From assembly GCF_003382565.3 (NCBI RefSeq), contig NZ_CP086253.1, positions 2,728,001 through 2,792,000 on the forward strand: a stretch of 64,000 bases of DNA. Direction: 5' to 3'. This stretch comes from Pectobacterium aquaticum (GTDB taxonomy: Bacteria; Pseudomonadota; Gammaproteobacteria; Enterobacterales; Enterobacteriaceae). Positions 8,165 to 17,529 of this stretch are shown here, one piece after another. How positions within the stretch are numbered: position 1 is the stretch's first letter; every line of letters starts with the position of its first letter. Below the pieces are notes generated by a model, which was not told the DNA's origin, made no database searches, and worked only from the letters and a program-made list of their open reading frames with translations. The position numbers were made by a program, and so were the translations under genes.

Positions 8165-8761
8165 GTGACACAACAACAAAAAACGGAGCGCCCGGCACGC
8201 GCTGATGCGCAGCAAAATCGCGAACGTATTCTGTCGGTTGCACTTGAGGAACTGACCGTTTCCGCAGACGTGCCCCTAAGCACGATCGCGAAGAAGGCAG
8301 GCATCGGGCAGGCCACTTTTTATCGCAACTTCCCGACACGGGAGGTATTAGTGATGGAGGTTTATCGCTATGAGATGTTGCAGGTCACAAAGTTTGCAGA
8401 ACATTTGCTCCGGACCTGCGCACCCGAACAGGCGTTACGTGACTGGATGAATCGCCTTGCCGAATACGCGATGACCAAAGCAGGCCTGGCCAATGCCATT
8501 CGCAAGGTATCGCTCTCGCGGGACTGTCCGGAAAAGGCAGGCTATGCCCCTGTCATTGCTGCCGCTCAGTTGTTACTTGATGCCAATAAGAAAGCGGGAA
8601 CTATCCACCCGGGGGTTACCACTGACGACTTTTTCCTGGCAATTGCAGGGATATGGCAGCTCGATTTTAATGATGAGTGGCAGCCTCGGCTAACCTGGCT
8701 CATCGACATGGTGATGGCGGGACTACACGCGGGGGCACCGATACGCCCTGTTTCTCAGTAG
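8165..8761 (+). CDS. TetR family transcriptional regulator
   Basis: The 198-residue repressor has an N-terminal HTH (RERILSVALEEL, then LSTIAKKAGIGQATFYRNFPTREVLVMEVYRYEM) and a variable C-terminal ligand domain. The start chosen is GTG at 8165, just after a strong AGGAGG. An upstream GTG at 8147 lacks a binding site, though the spacing at 8165 is short (4 bases). It is divergent from the SDR gene with two palindromic operators between them, which suggests auto- and cross-repression. Confidence 0.88.
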   Translation: MTQQQKTERPARADAQQNRERILSVALEELTVSADVPLSTIAKKAGIGQATFYRNFPTREVLVMEVYRYEMLQVTKFAEHLLRTCAPEQALRDWMNRLAEYAMTKAGLANAIRKVSLSRDCPEKAGYAPVIAAAQLLLDANKKAGTIHPGVTTDDFFLAIAGIWQLDFNDEWQPRLTWLIDMVMAGLHAGAPIRPVSQ

Positions 8762-9274
8762 ACGTCAACCACAGCGTACATGCAGGAGAGTGGCGAAACC
8801 GCCGAAGTATCCCGGGATGTTTGAACAATAATTGCCTCGCCTTTTCATTATTTTTTAAGCCTGGTATTGATTGATATTTGCAATACGTGGATCTGGTTAA
8901 AAACATCAGGCGCAAAGGCGTTCTTATTTGCCGGGATTACAACATGCTCCATCCTGACAGCGCCTCAGTCGCAAACTTCACTCACACCGCAACTTCCGGG
9001 TCGAGCCGTCCAAACCCGGGCCGGTTATCGATCCTATGCGGAGCAGACGCGATGAAGCAAACTGGTTGTACAGGTAAAAAGCGCGCGGTTGGAAATAGCA
9101 CTGTGCACTTCCGACCTCATCAACGGTAAGAATCTCAGAGCGTTGTTGAGTACATAACGGGCCATTGACCGACGCACGAGAAGTTGCCGAAATCATCAAA
9201 AAAAATCCAGTCAGGGAGATGTGCCACGGTTTCATAATATTGATGTTGGAAAACGCCTGAATATGTTCCGATTG
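8762..9274. other. Non-coding stretch, no convincing gene
   Basis: About 510 bases lie between the TetR gene and the end of the convergent LysR gene. Short open frames exist on both strands (for example 8978-9235 minus), but none has a recognisable domain or a clear ribosome binding site. It may be scar sequence left by rearrangement. Confidence 0.5.
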
Positions 9275-10201
9275 TCATATTTGGCCGTCTACGAAAATTT
9301 CCCACAACTCTTCTACTGCCCGGGACATCCTTGCTGCGGGTCTGAAAAGTCTGATGTCTATGGGTATCCAAAGCGCACTGTCTTTCTTAGCCGCAACGGC
9401 AATGGAGCCGGCATCCACATCCGGCGCTGCTAGGGTTTCTGGTAGCCATGCGATGCCGTCGCCGGCCCTGACCATAGCCAGTAATGTGGCAGCAAGATCA
9501 GCAGTGAACGCGATATCCATCCCACGTCTGGCACGATTTACCTGTGAAGTGTTGGAAAGGATCCGGCCGAGTCCGGACTCCGCTGAATAGGACAGGAAGG
9601 GAAACTTTTTACTGCCTGAAGCATGCCAGACCGGCTCGCGGGTTGCCGGGTCGCATCTGGAATAAGGCAGTAAAGTTTCCCGTCCGAGCCGGACGCTGAG
9701 GTATTTGGACTGATCGAGATTGATGTGCATATGAGGATGGTAATAACAAAGTAGAAACTGTGCGTCACCTTTGTCAATCATACGTTCGCAGGCACTTAAC
9801 GTGTCAGATAACAGGCGAAAAGAGCCGAAGCGCGCGATTTTTTCGTTATTACGCATCAGCGCCGGAAAAAATGAAAATGACAGAGAGTGTGTAGCGGAAA
9901 AAATAACGTCCGGTTTGGTTTCTCCCGCAGCTTCTATAGATTCACTTCTCAGGGTATAGAGTGCGCGAATAAGTTCAGGGATCTGCGTGACGAAAACCTC
10001 CCCGGCGCGCGTCAGGCTGACGCCCCGACGATTTCTTTCAAAAAGCGGGGTTCCAAGCCACTCTTCCAGCGAAACAATTCTCCTGCTGAATGCTGGCTGC
10101 GTCACATATCGTGAAGCTGCTGCACGGGAGAAATTCAGGGACTGTGCCAGAGCCACACAGTCCTCAAGCCAGGTTAATTCAAGATGATGCCTGTTTTGCA
10201 T
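9275..10201 (-). CDS. LysR-type regulator, likely for the tartrate unit
   Basis: The 308-residue protein has an N-terminal winged HTH (LEDCVALAQSLNFSRAAASRYVTQPAFSRRIVSLEEWLG) and a type-2 periplasmic-binding-like effector domain. The start at 10201 is preceded by GAGG at 9-base spacing; an in-frame upstream ATG exists 36 bases earlier. It is divergent from tarD, with an interrupted palindrome ATGCCA-N9-TGGCAT between them. Activation of tarD in response to tartrate is inferred from this layout. Confidence 0.88.
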   Translation of the reverse strand: MQNRHHLELTWLEDCVALAQSLNFSRAAASRYVTQPAFSRRIVSLEEWLGTPLFERNRRGVSLTRAGEVFVTQIPELIRALYTLRSESIEAAGETKPDVIFSATHSLSFSFFPALMRNNEKIARFGSFRLLSDTLSACERMIDKGDAQFLLCYYHPHMHINLDQSKYLSVRLGRETLLPYSRCDPATREPVWHASGSKKFPFLSYSAESGLGRILSNTSQVNRARRGMDIAFTADLAATLLAMVRAGDGIAWLPETLAAPDVDAGSIAVAAKKDSALWIPIDIRLFRPAARMSRAVEELWEIFVDGQI

Positions 10202-10298
10202 TACAGTCTGCCTCTTTGGCATTAGAACGGAATCCATGAACTGCTTAGGATGAAGTCAGACAGGGCAAAAAGCTCCCTGAACACTACGTCAATGTATT

Positions 10299-10319
10299 AT
10301 GCCAATAAATATATGGCAT
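10299..10319. promoter_or_regulatory. Candidate LysR-type binding site upstream of tarD
   Basis: ATGCCA / TGGCAT arms with an AT-only 9-base centre lie in the LysR-tarD divergent gap. The interrupted dyad is typical in size for LysR-type boxes. Binding has not been shown. Confidence 0.45.
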
Positions 10320-10383
10320 GACATAACCCATTGCGTAGGTACGTAAGTTAGATGTTATTTGACTGAGAACTGCCGGAGAGAAC

Positions 10384-11547
10384 ATGCGTATCCTTGACGT
10401 TGTAGAAATTACCAAACCCATTGCTTCCCCTATCCGTAACGCTTACATCGATTTCAGCAAGATGACGGCCAGTCTGGTTGCCGTTGTGACAGATGTTGAG
10501 GTAGACGGACGCCGCGTAGTGGGATACGGCTTCAACTCTAACGGCCGTTACGGTCAGGGTGGGCTTATCCGTGAACGCTTCCGTAACCGCATCCTCGAAG
10601 CCGAACCTGAAAGCCTGCTGAATGCCAAAGGCGACAACCTGGATCCGCATAAGATCTGGAACGTCATGATGAGCAACGAAAAGCCGGGCGGTCACGGCGA
10701 ACGTTCAGTTGCGGTAGGTACGCTGGACATGGCTATCTGGGATGCAACCGCAAAAATTGCTAACAAGCCGTTGTTCCGCCTGTTGGCAGAAATGAAGGGG
10801 GTTGAGGCTAATCCGCGCGTCTTCGTATACGCAGCTGGCGGTTATTATTATCCAGGTAAAGACCTGAGCGCGCTGCGTCAGGAAATGCGCGGCTACCTGA
10901 ACCGCGGCTACAACGTCGTGAAAATGAAAATTGGTGGCGCATCTCTGGAAGAAGACCGCCGTCGTATTGAAGCCGTGCTGGAAGAAATCGGTAGCGAAGC
11001 ACGACTCGCCGTTGATGCCAATGGCCGCTTCAATCTGGAAACCGGTATTGCCTACGCGAAAATGCTGCGCGAATACCCGCTGTTCTGGTATGAAGAGGTC
11101 GGTGACCCGCTTGATTACTCCCTGCAGGCCGCGCTGTCAGAGTTCTACCCGGGCTCAATGGCCACGGGTGAAAACCTCTTCTCTCATCAGGATGCCCGTA
11201 ACCTGCTGCGTTATGGCGGTATGCGTCCTGACCGTGACTACCTGCAGTTTGACTGCGCGCTCTCTTATGGTCTGGTTGAGTATCTGCGTACGCTTGATGT
11301 GCTTGAGCAGTTTGGCTGGTCACCGTCACGCTGCATTCCTCACGGCGGTCACCAGATGTCCCTGAACATTGCCGCCGGTCTCGGCCTGGGTGGCAATGAA
11401 AGTTATCCCGATCTGTTCCAGCCTTACGGCGGTTTCCCGGACTCAGTGAAGGTAGAAGGTGGCCATATCATCATGCCGGAACTGCCGGGTATTGGTTTTG
11501 AGGGTAAATCAGACCTCATCAAAGAAATGCAGGCTCTGGCTGAATAA
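10384..11547 (+). CDS. tarD: D(-)-tartrate dehydratase (enolase superfamily)
   Basis: The enzyme dehydrates D-tartrate to oxaloacetate with Mg2+. The 387-residue protein matches the Bradyrhizobium TarD pattern along its whole length. Hallmarks are SPIRNAYIDFSKM and NEKPGGHGERSVAVGT, the KMKIGG motif (K180/K182) and metal-ligand positions near D211, E237 and E263. The C-terminal PHGGHQM supplies the catalytic His, in the region conserved with TarD. A GGAGAG site precedes the ATG. It heads a unit with an FAH-family hydrolase and an MFS permease, now interrupted downstream by an insertion sequence. Confidence 0.88.
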   Translation: MRILDVVEITKPIASPIRNAYIDFSKMTASLVAVVTDVEVDGRRVVGYGFNSNGRYGQGGLIRERFRNRILEAEPESLLNAKGDNLDPHKIWNVMMSNEKPGGHGERSVAVGTLDMAIWDATAKIANKPLFRLLAEMKGVEANPRVFVYAAGGYYYPGKDLSALRQEMRGYLNRGYNVVKMKIGGASLEEDRRRIEAVLEEIGSEARLAVDANGRFNLETGIAYAKMLREYPLFWYEEVGDPLDYSLQAALSEFYPGSMATGENLFSHQDARNLLRYGGMRPDRDYLQFDCALSYGLVEYLRTLDVLEQFGWSPSRCIPHGGHQMSLNIAAGLGLGGNESYPDLFQPYGGFPDSVKVEGGHIIMPELPGIGFEGKSDLIKEMQALAE

Positions 11548-11605
11548 GTTCCTGCTGGCATATCGTCTTGCTTAATTTAATGACGCCCTTCCGTTATGTC
11601 GAAGG

Positions 11606-12849
11606 CAGGGCAAGATCATGAACATTTTATAAACAAATTCAGAACGCTTTGACCTGCAGACCGAGTTGTGATCTTATACTCCCTTTTCCTGGGAGCCATC
11701 CATGCAGCTCGATGCCTTTTCTGAGTTCTTTTCCGAACTTCACGACCCGCGCCAATCCGCGAAAATATCCTATCCACTCTTCGACATTCTGTTCCTGACA
11801 GTTTGCGCTGTCATCGGTGGCTGCGAGGGCTGGGAAGATATTGAAGATTTCGGGCAAGCGCATAGTCGCTGGTTCCAGGATAAAGGATTGTTTCCAAATG
11901 GCTTACCCGTTCACGATACCATTGCTAGAGTGATGTCCAGCCTAGCTCCCGAGCAGTTTCAGGCCTGCTTCCTCAAGTGGATGCAAGCAGTCAACTCTCG
12001 TGCCAAGGGGGAGCTGATCGCCATTGATGGCAAGGTTCTGCGTAGTTCCTATAACCGGGACGACCGACAATCGACCATCCATATGGTCAGTGCATTTGCC
12101 AGCGCCAACAGCATGGTGCTCGGGCAAGTAAAAACAGACGAAAAATCCAATGAAATTAAAGCGATCCCTGAATTGCTGGCATTGCTCGATATGACGGGTT
12201 GCCTGATTTCGATTGATGCGATGGGTTGCCAGACTGAGATTGCCGCCCAGATTGTGGACAAGGGTGGCGACTATCTGTTGGCCGTCAAAGGCAATCAAGA
12301 AACCCTGCATCGCGCCGTTCGCAAGTCCCTTGCCCCTCTGATACGGGAAGGCAGTCATCAAGCCAAGATCGAACAATCACGAGGCCGGACAGAGCTCCGA
12401 GAATACCATGTGATGCCAGCAGGCGACATGGTAAAACAATTTTCTAGCTGGAAGGGCTTGAGCACGCTGGGCGTGGCGATTGGCTACCGCCGTGATAGCA
12501 AGGGCAACGAATCACTGGAATATCGCTATTACATCAGTTCAGCTGCGTTGACCGAAGAACAATTGGCCAAAGCCGTGCGCGGTCATTGGGGAATAGAAAA
12601 TCAACTGCACTGGGTACTGGACGTCACGATGAAAGAAGATGCGTGCTCTATCTATCGTGGAGAAGCGGCTCAGATATTGGCAACAGTGAGGCATATGGCG
12701 CTGAATATGCTGCGAGCGGAGAAAGGCAAAACAGCCAGCATCAGACGCAAACAAAAGATAGCCGCGATGAATAGCGACTATCTGGAGCAAGTCATTGTGG
12801 CTGGAATTACAGCAGCGAGTGAAAAATGAACACTCATGCTCTCACCCTG
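11606..12849 (+). mobile_element. ISAs1-family insertion sequence (1244 bp)
   Basis: Imperfect inverted ends CAGGG(C/T)(A/G)AGA(T/G)CATGA at 11606 and 12849 flank a single transposase gene. The element is bordered by perfect 10-bp direct repeats ATGTCGAAGG (11596-11605 and 12850-12859), the target-site duplication. It interrupts a hairpin located between tarD and the next gene. The intact ends and perfect duplication suggest a recent insertion. Confidence 0.93.
11702..12829 (+). CDS. ISAs1-family DDE transposase
   Basis: The complete 375-residue transposase has an N-terminal region (LHDPRQSAKISYPLFDILFLTVCAVIGGCEGWEDIEDFG) typical of H-repeat/ISAs1 proteins. The DDE residues are visible in AIDGKVLR (D), ISIDAMGCQTEIA (D) and ENQLHWVLDVTMKEDA (E). 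No frameshift or stop is seen, so the element may be active. The product would cut and join DNA at the terminal repeats. Confidence 0.92.
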   Translation: MQLDAFSEFFSELHDPRQSAKISYPLFDILFLTVCAVIGGCEGWEDIEDFGQAHSRWFQDKGLFPNGLPVHDTIARVMSSLAPEQFQACFLKWMQAVNSRAKGELIAIDGKVLRSSYNRDDRQSTIHMVSAFASANSMVLGQVKTDEKSNEIKAIPELLALLDMTGCLISIDAMGCQTEIAAQIVDKGGDYLLAVKGNQETLHRAVRKSLAPLIREGSHQAKIEQSRGRTELREYHVMPAGDMVKQFSSWKGLSTLGVAIGYRRDSKGNESLEYRYYISSAALTEEQLAKAVRGHWGIENQLHWVLDVTMKEDACSIYRGEAAQILATVRHMALNMLRAEKGKTASIRRKQKIAAMNSDYLEQVIVAGITAASEK

Positions 12850-12877
12850 ATGTCGAAGGGCGTTGCGGGAAAAGTAT

Positions 12878-13723
12878 ATGAAGCTTTTAAGTTATCTCAC
12901 ACCTGAAGGATATAAAAGTTACGGTATTCTACAGGGCGAGGCAATTATTGATCTAAGAAGCCGGACAGATATTGATACCACCGATCTGAAAAGTTTTATC
13001 AGAGAAAGGGGCATAGCTGCTGCTGGCGGATATATCAGCCATGAACCGGATTATCAGCTTTCTGAGATTACCTTTCTTCCTGTAATTGAAAATCCGGGAA
13101 AAATACTTTGCGTTGGTATGAATTATCAGACCAAGCGCACGGAGTTCAGCATTACTTCGGATGCGCCTACCCTATTCATCCGGTTTCCTGATTCTCAGAC
13201 TGCGCATCTGGGTGAGATCATGAAACCTGTGCTAAGCGACCAGCTCGATTATGAAGGTGAGCTGGTTATCATCATTGGAAAACCCGGCCTGAACATCACC
13301 GAGCAAGACGCCGCAGAATACATCGCGGGTTATTCCTGCTATATGGATGGCTCCGTGCGTGACTGGCAGCATACCTGGTTCACAGCTGGCAAAAATTGGA
13401 GCAAAACCGGTGGGTTCGGTCCCTGGCTGGTTACATGTGATGAGGTTCCGGATCCGCAAAAGCTCCAAATAAAAACCTGGCTAAATGGTGAAAGTGTTCA
13501 GCAGGACAACACAGCCAACATGGTTCATTCAATAAGCAAAATTATCAGCTACGTGAGCACCTTCACGCAGCTATCTCCGGGTGATGTCATTTTGACAGGA
13601 TCGCCAGGCAGCGTTGGCCGTTCACGTAATCCGCAGATATTTCTTAATGACGGTGATGTTATAGAAGTTGAAATTGAGTCAATCGGGCGTCTGACTAATT
13701 TCGTCGTCGCAGCTTCAAAATAA
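12878..13723 (+). CDS. Fumarylacetoacetate hydrolase (FAH) family protein
   Basis: The 281-residue metal-dependent hydrolase or decarboxylase has the FAH signatures GKILCVGMNY, the acidic metal-binding DYEGELVIIIGK, YSCYMDGSVRDWQ and DVILTGSPGSVG. Known members act on 2-keto acids and acylpyruvates, including oxaloacetate decarboxylases. Between tarD and a permease, processing of the oxaloacetate made from D-tartrate is plausible but unproven. The start is set at the ATG 12878; the TTG at 12863 falls in sequence adjoining the IS duplication. The IS may reduce its transcription or supply a new promoter. Confidence 0.85.
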   Translation: MKLLSYLTPEGYKSYGILQGEAIIDLRSRTDIDTTDLKSFIRERGIAAAGGYISHEPDYQLSEITFLPVIENPGKILCVGMNYQTKRTEFSITSDAPTLFIRFPDSQTAHLGEIMKPVLSDQLDYEGELVIIIGKPGLNITEQDAAEYIAGYSCYMDGSVRDWQHTWFTAGKNWSKTGGFGPWLVTCDEVPDPQKLQIKTWLNGESVQQDNTANMVHSISKIISYVSTFTQLSPGDVILTGSPGSVGRSRNPQIFLNDGDVIEVEIESIGRLTNFVVAASK

Positions 13724-13810
13724 TAAATAAAAATTTACCTGACTGATATTCAAAAGGACCTGGGATCAGCATTTCCTCCCCCTACATCTGCTTCAAATGA
13801 GGAAGTTATC

Positions 13811-15154
13811 ATGAGTGAGAATGCTCTTAAAGGTAATGCACTTATCGGGAAAAATCGCTGGACAATAATACTCCCCGCCGTGTTTATCATGTATACCATT
13901 TCTTTTTTCGACCGGGTGAATATTGGCATGGCACTGCCCCATATTACGGCCGAAATGGGGCTCAGTTCGGTTGAGGCTGGCTGGCTTGGGAGCGCATTTG
14001 CGTGGGGCTACGTGGCTACGCAGTTTACCGCCGGTTGGCTGGCACTCCGTTTTGGTTCGCGCAGAATTATTGGCGTCAGCCTGTTTCTTTTTGGTGCCTG
14101 CGCCATGCTTACCGGCCTGACGCGAAACTTCGGTGAACTGGTTGCGATCCGCTTCTTGCTGGGACTCGCTGAAGGCCCGATTCAGGCCGCCACGGCGATG
14201 TTTCTGGCGCAGTGGTTTATGAAGCCGGAACGGGGTCGCGCTTTTGGTATCTGGAATCTCAGCCTGGGTGCCGGGGCGTTTCTGGCCGGTCCGATATCTG
14301 GCTGGGTCCTCGCGCACCATAACTGGCGCATGATGATGGTGATTGAAGGTGCACCGGCGTGGCTGTTCTGCATCATCTGGTTTTATGTTGTACCCAAAAG
14401 CATTCAGGCCGCAAGCTGGCTGAGCGCCGAAGACCGGGATCATATCCAGAAAGACCTGGCGGCTGAGCAGTCAAACTATGTGAAAGAGAAATCCGATCCA
14501 TGGTGGACCATTCTTAAAATACCCGCACTCTGGCTGATGCTTATCGGATACTCCCTGCATAGCATGCTGGCTTACGGCTTTACCCTCTGGCTGCCGACGG
14601 CACTCAAGGATTACGGAACGCTCAGTGAATTCATGGTTGGTCTGATCAGCGGAATGCCCTTCCTGATGACCATGGTGGGCATCTGGTATATCACCCGACG
14701 GTCAGATAAATACAATCAGGAGCGGCGGTTGCATGCCGCTATTCCCACCGTCTTGTGTGGTGTCGCTTTATTGACTGCCGCTTTTGTGCCGCTGTCATAT
14801 TACTGGGTTCAGATAGCATTGTTCATGTTTGTCGGCCTGACAATGAAGATGCTTGTGCCGCTGGTTTACGTCCGGTTGACTGAAGTCCTTCCGACAAAGA
14901 AAGCGGTCCCTGCGGTGGCATTCGTAGGCGCATGCAGCAATTTCATTGGACAGTTTGGCGGACCGCTCGTTGCCGGCTACCTGAAACATCTGGGGGGCGG
15001 CACTGATATGACGCTCGCCTGGGGCGTTCTGGGCCTGTTCTCAATCGTTGGTGGAGTGCTTTTTGCCCTTGCCGTAGGCCGTGAAGAACACGTCTGGGAC
15101 ATTCGACAGGCGTTCAGGGTTTCTTCCCACAGGACAGTTTCCGCACGGGAATAA
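13811..15154 (+). CDS. MFS permease, ACS family, probable tartrate transporter
   Basis: The 447-residue inner-membrane protein has about twelve hydrophobic segments. The ACS signatures FFDRVNIGMALPHITAEMGLS and GLAEGPIQAATAMFLAQWF are present. This family carries organic anions such as tartrate, galactonate or phthalate with protons. Its place behind tarD and the FAH gene makes tartrate the most likely substrate. It is the last gene of the unit and is followed by a strong terminator. Confidence 0.87.
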   Translation: MSENALKGNALIGKNRWTIILPAVFIMYTISFFDRVNIGMALPHITAEMGLSSVEAGWLGSAFAWGYVATQFTAGWLALRFGSRRIIGVSLFLFGACAMLTGLTRNFGELVAIRFLLGLAEGPIQAATAMFLAQWFMKPERGRAFGIWNLSLGAGAFLAGPISGWVLAHHNWRMMMVIEGAPAWLFCIIWFYVVPKSIQAASWLSAEDRDHIQKDLAAEQSNYVKEKSDPWWTILKIPALWLMLIGYSLHSMLAYGFTLWLPTALKDYGTLSEFMVGLISGMPFLMTMVGIWYITRRSDKYNQERRLHAAIPTVLCGVALLTAAFVPLSYYWVQIALFMFVGLTMKMLVPLVYVRLTEVLPTKKAVPAVAFVGACSNFIGQFGGPLVAGYLKHLGGGTDMTLAWGVLGLFSIVGGVLFALAVGREEHVWDIRQAFRVSSHRTVSARE

Positions 15155-15162
15155 AAAACAGA

Positions 15163-15197
15163 GCCTGCCCCTGCCGTATGGGGCAGGCAGACTTTTT
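15163..15197 (+). terminator. Terminator of the tartrate unit
   Basis: The 9-bp GC-rich arms GCCTGCCCC / GGGGCAGGC enclose an 8-base loop. A TTTTT run follows 4 bases after the stem. Confidence 0.85.
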
Positions 15198-15377
15198 CAA
15201 CAGATTACGTGTATCAATCGGGAGTGCAATGCGAGGTTACATATCAGAGAGTCCTTGCGGGTTTCTGGCCCGTGCCAGACGACTATTTTCTCACGACAGG
15301 GTAGTCTCTGCAGTTAAGTCCTGGTCGCAAATAGCGCTGGCTGCTAAGCGCTAAAAACGGGGGCTCCTTCTGATTAA

Positions 15378-16238
15378 TTAACAATCGATTTGAGCTTTTT
15401 TGTCAGTTACAGGTATGTAATAACACCCCCGGAAGCTTAACTCACCTTTATATGGTTCCACCTTACTTTCGCATATAAAAAAATCATGTCCGGTCCGGCG
15501 GGCTTCGCGTCTAAGTGGCATAATATGGTCGTAAATATTTACCTGCATTTCTGTCAACTGCTCAGGTGTTCCCTGAAAAGGAAACCGTAGAAATGCCGCT
15601 GCACCATCTAAGCTGGTGTGGCCTTCCGGGATAACTTTTGCAAACGTCAGGCTGAAGTTTATTTGTTCAGCGTTACTGGAAGACGGTTCACACATTGCAG
15701 CGAAGGATATCGGAAATACATCATTCGGCATTTTTCCGGCTATGCGAAATAATGCCTGGCGCTGCTCGGTGTGGAGCCGCACATTACCAAGATCCGTACT
15801 GTTACAGTTATAGCTCAGACTGATACCCGGTAGTGTATGCAGATTTGCCATAATACGCTGCGGGGCTGGCAATACTGGATATTCTCCAGTAAATTCGGGA
15901 AGCAGCCCGTCAAAATCCCAGAGCTCAGACTCACGATAGCGACCTGGCGCCAGACCAAAATGACGCTTGAAGGTACGGGTAAATGTTTGCTGCGTACTGA
16001 AACCCAACCTATCAACTATTTCGATAACGGAAAGGCTGGTCATTTTCAGCATGATTGCAGCCCTGTATAGCTTTCTTTGGCGGATGTAGGAAGCGAGTGT
16101 AAGTCCGGTTTCAGCCCTGAACAGTCGCTGAAGATACCACTTACTGTATCCTGCCCTTACTGAAACATCTTCTAGAGAAATTTTCTGGTCAAGATTTTTT
16201 TCAATCCAAATCAATAAATCTCGCGTAAAGCTGTTCAT
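15378..16238 (-). CDS. AraC family regulator (Rob/SoxS-like HTH with effector domain)
   Basis: The 286-residue protein carries the double HTH of AraC/XylS proteins at its N-terminus (DLLIWIEKNLDQKISLEDVSVRAGYSKWYLQRLF, then IVDRLGFSTQQTFTRTFKRHFGLAPGRYRES). Its C-terminal ~170-residue domain resembles the GyrI-like effector domain of Rob. This N-terminal HTH order is that of the Rob group, which activates stress and multidrug genes. The ATG at 16238 is used because the upstream frame begins with a weak TTG. Its target is not evident from the neighbours. Confidence 0.86.
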   Translation of the reverse strand: MNSFTRDLLIWIEKNLDQKISLEDVSVRAGYSKWYLQRLFRAETGLTLASYIRQRKLYRAAIMLKMTSLSVIEIVDRLGFSTQQTFTRTFKRHFGLAPGRYRESELWDFDGLLPEFTGEYPVLPAPQRIMANLHTLPGISLSYNCNSTDLGNVRLHTEQRQALFRIAGKMPNDVFPISFAAMCEPSSSNAEQINFSLTFAKVIPEGHTSLDGAAAFLRFPFQGTPEQLTEMQVNIYDHIMPLRREARRTGHDFFICESKVEPYKGELSFRGCYYIPVTDKKAQIDC

Positions 16239-16427
16239 TTTCAATTCCGAAATCTGTACGGATAACCGTCTATGTTCTGATTAGAATGTTCACGCCTGGC
16301 ATCAGCGATAATGGAGCCTGCTGCAGCATTCACTTAGCTTCAGTCACATACATGCTTTTAGATGACACTCTCAGCAGAAGTATGGCCTAAAATTCAAGGG
16401 ACTATTGTGTAACCATCACAAACAATG

Positions 16428-17021
16428 TCAGCTCTTCGGTTGTGTTTCACTTGCCCCCCATCCTTTCTTCAGCATGTCGCTAAGTACAACTCGTGTCCGT
16501 TGGTCTGCGACCTTAATGCCGCTTGCCCATGCTACAGCCAAGGCTGCGATGAAAATGTCACGCCCGTTCAAATCCCGACGGGCAAGCCCATCATTTTGAG
16601 CTGCCTGAAGAATAGTCTCAGTCTTGTCGATGACATTAAGGCAGGCAGGAGTCAAAGCCGACTGAGCCTGACATGCAGCCTGCAAAGGTTCAGGAAGGCC
16701 GTGATAAGCAAGCATCCAGTCGCCCAGCGCGTCGATCCACTTCTCCAGTGATCGTCCGCTATCGCTTTCTTCCGCCTCAATGATCAAACGCTGTTGTTCC
16801 AGTACTAAATGATGGTGATCCAGCAGCGAAGCAAGCAATGCATCTTTACTTGGGAAATGACGATAAAGGGTCCCGGCCCCCACCCCTGCTTTTTTGGCAA
16901 TTGCATCCATAGAAACATTGACGCCCTCGCTCACGAATGCCTGGCGGGCTACATCAAGAATGTGCTTTCGATTACGTTGTGCATCCTTGCGGAGCCCAGC
17001 CAGGGAAGACATATCAGTCAT
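16428..17021 (-). CDS. TetR family transcriptional regulator
   Basis: The 197-residue repressor has an N-terminal HTH (RKHILDVARQAFVSEGVNVSMDAIAKKAGVGAGTLYRHFPSKDALLASLL) and a TetR C-terminal domain (TPACLNVIDKTETILQAAQNDGLARRDLNG). The ATG at 17021 is preferred because the longer frame would cover the palindromes upstream. It is divergent from the reductase gene at 17530, the probable target. The ligand is unknown. Confidence 0.87.
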   Translation of the reverse strand: MTDMSSLAGLRKDAQRNRKHILDVARQAFVSEGVNVSMDAIAKKAGVGAGTLYRHFPSKDALLASLLDHHHLVLEQQRLIIEAEESDSGRSLEKWIDALGDWMLAYHGLPEPLQAACQAQSALTPACLNVIDKTETILQAAQNDGLARRDLNGRDIFIAALAVAWASGIKVADQRTRVVLSDMLKKGWGASETQPKS

Positions 17022-17042
17022 AGCAACTTTTGACCTTGAAAA

Positions 17043-17088
17043 GTGGAGAAACTCTCCGTATATTCTATTAAACGGAGATACACTCCGA
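17043..17088. promoter_or_regulatory. Paired TetR-type operators
   Basis: Two related dyads are present: GGAGAAACTCTCC (17045-17057) and CGGAGATACACTCCG (17073-17087). Both have 5-6 bp arms and a similar centre, 28 bases apart. They lie just upstream of the TetR gene in the gap shared with the reductase gene. Confidence 0.6.
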
Positions 17089-17529
17089 ATGATACAGAGT
17101 GTGGCTGCGTTGTACAACCGGGCAGCATAGATAACGATATATGAAGACCAGACACATGATGCTCGGCAGGCACTTCAGCAACGATTATGGTGATCAAACG
17201 GACTGAGGGCATATAGCCGTTTATCACATAAGATCTGCGCCCGCGACGTGATGACACATCATGCTCAGGGTGGGGGAAAGTACAAGTCACGGCTCCTGTT
17301 TTACATCCTTTTTCTCAATGAAAATGGCGAAAGAGTAAACGAAACGACGATGGCTACCGTCTCCCACACTTTGAATTTTGGTATTTTCAGCATTACTGGA
17401 GTGAGTACTGTTCGCGAAATTATAACGAACTGGTACACAGTGCACATCAAGCGGCGATCGTGATAAGCAAGGAAAGTTGAGTTTTCACTAAGTATTAAGC
17501 AGTCAGTAACGCAAACTGGAGAAATCATT
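17089..17529. other. Divergent regulatory gap
   Basis: No convincing gene is present. A short plus-strand frame (17248-17463) has no recognisable domain. The stretch probably holds the promoter of the downstream reductase gene. Confidence 0.45.

Noticed and set aside
8878..9235. Small frames between TetR and LysR genes
   Set aside because: No ribosome binding site, no recognisable domain and overlapping on both strands.
16425..16751. Plus-strand frame of 108 residues
   Set aside because: Antisense shadow of the TetR gene.
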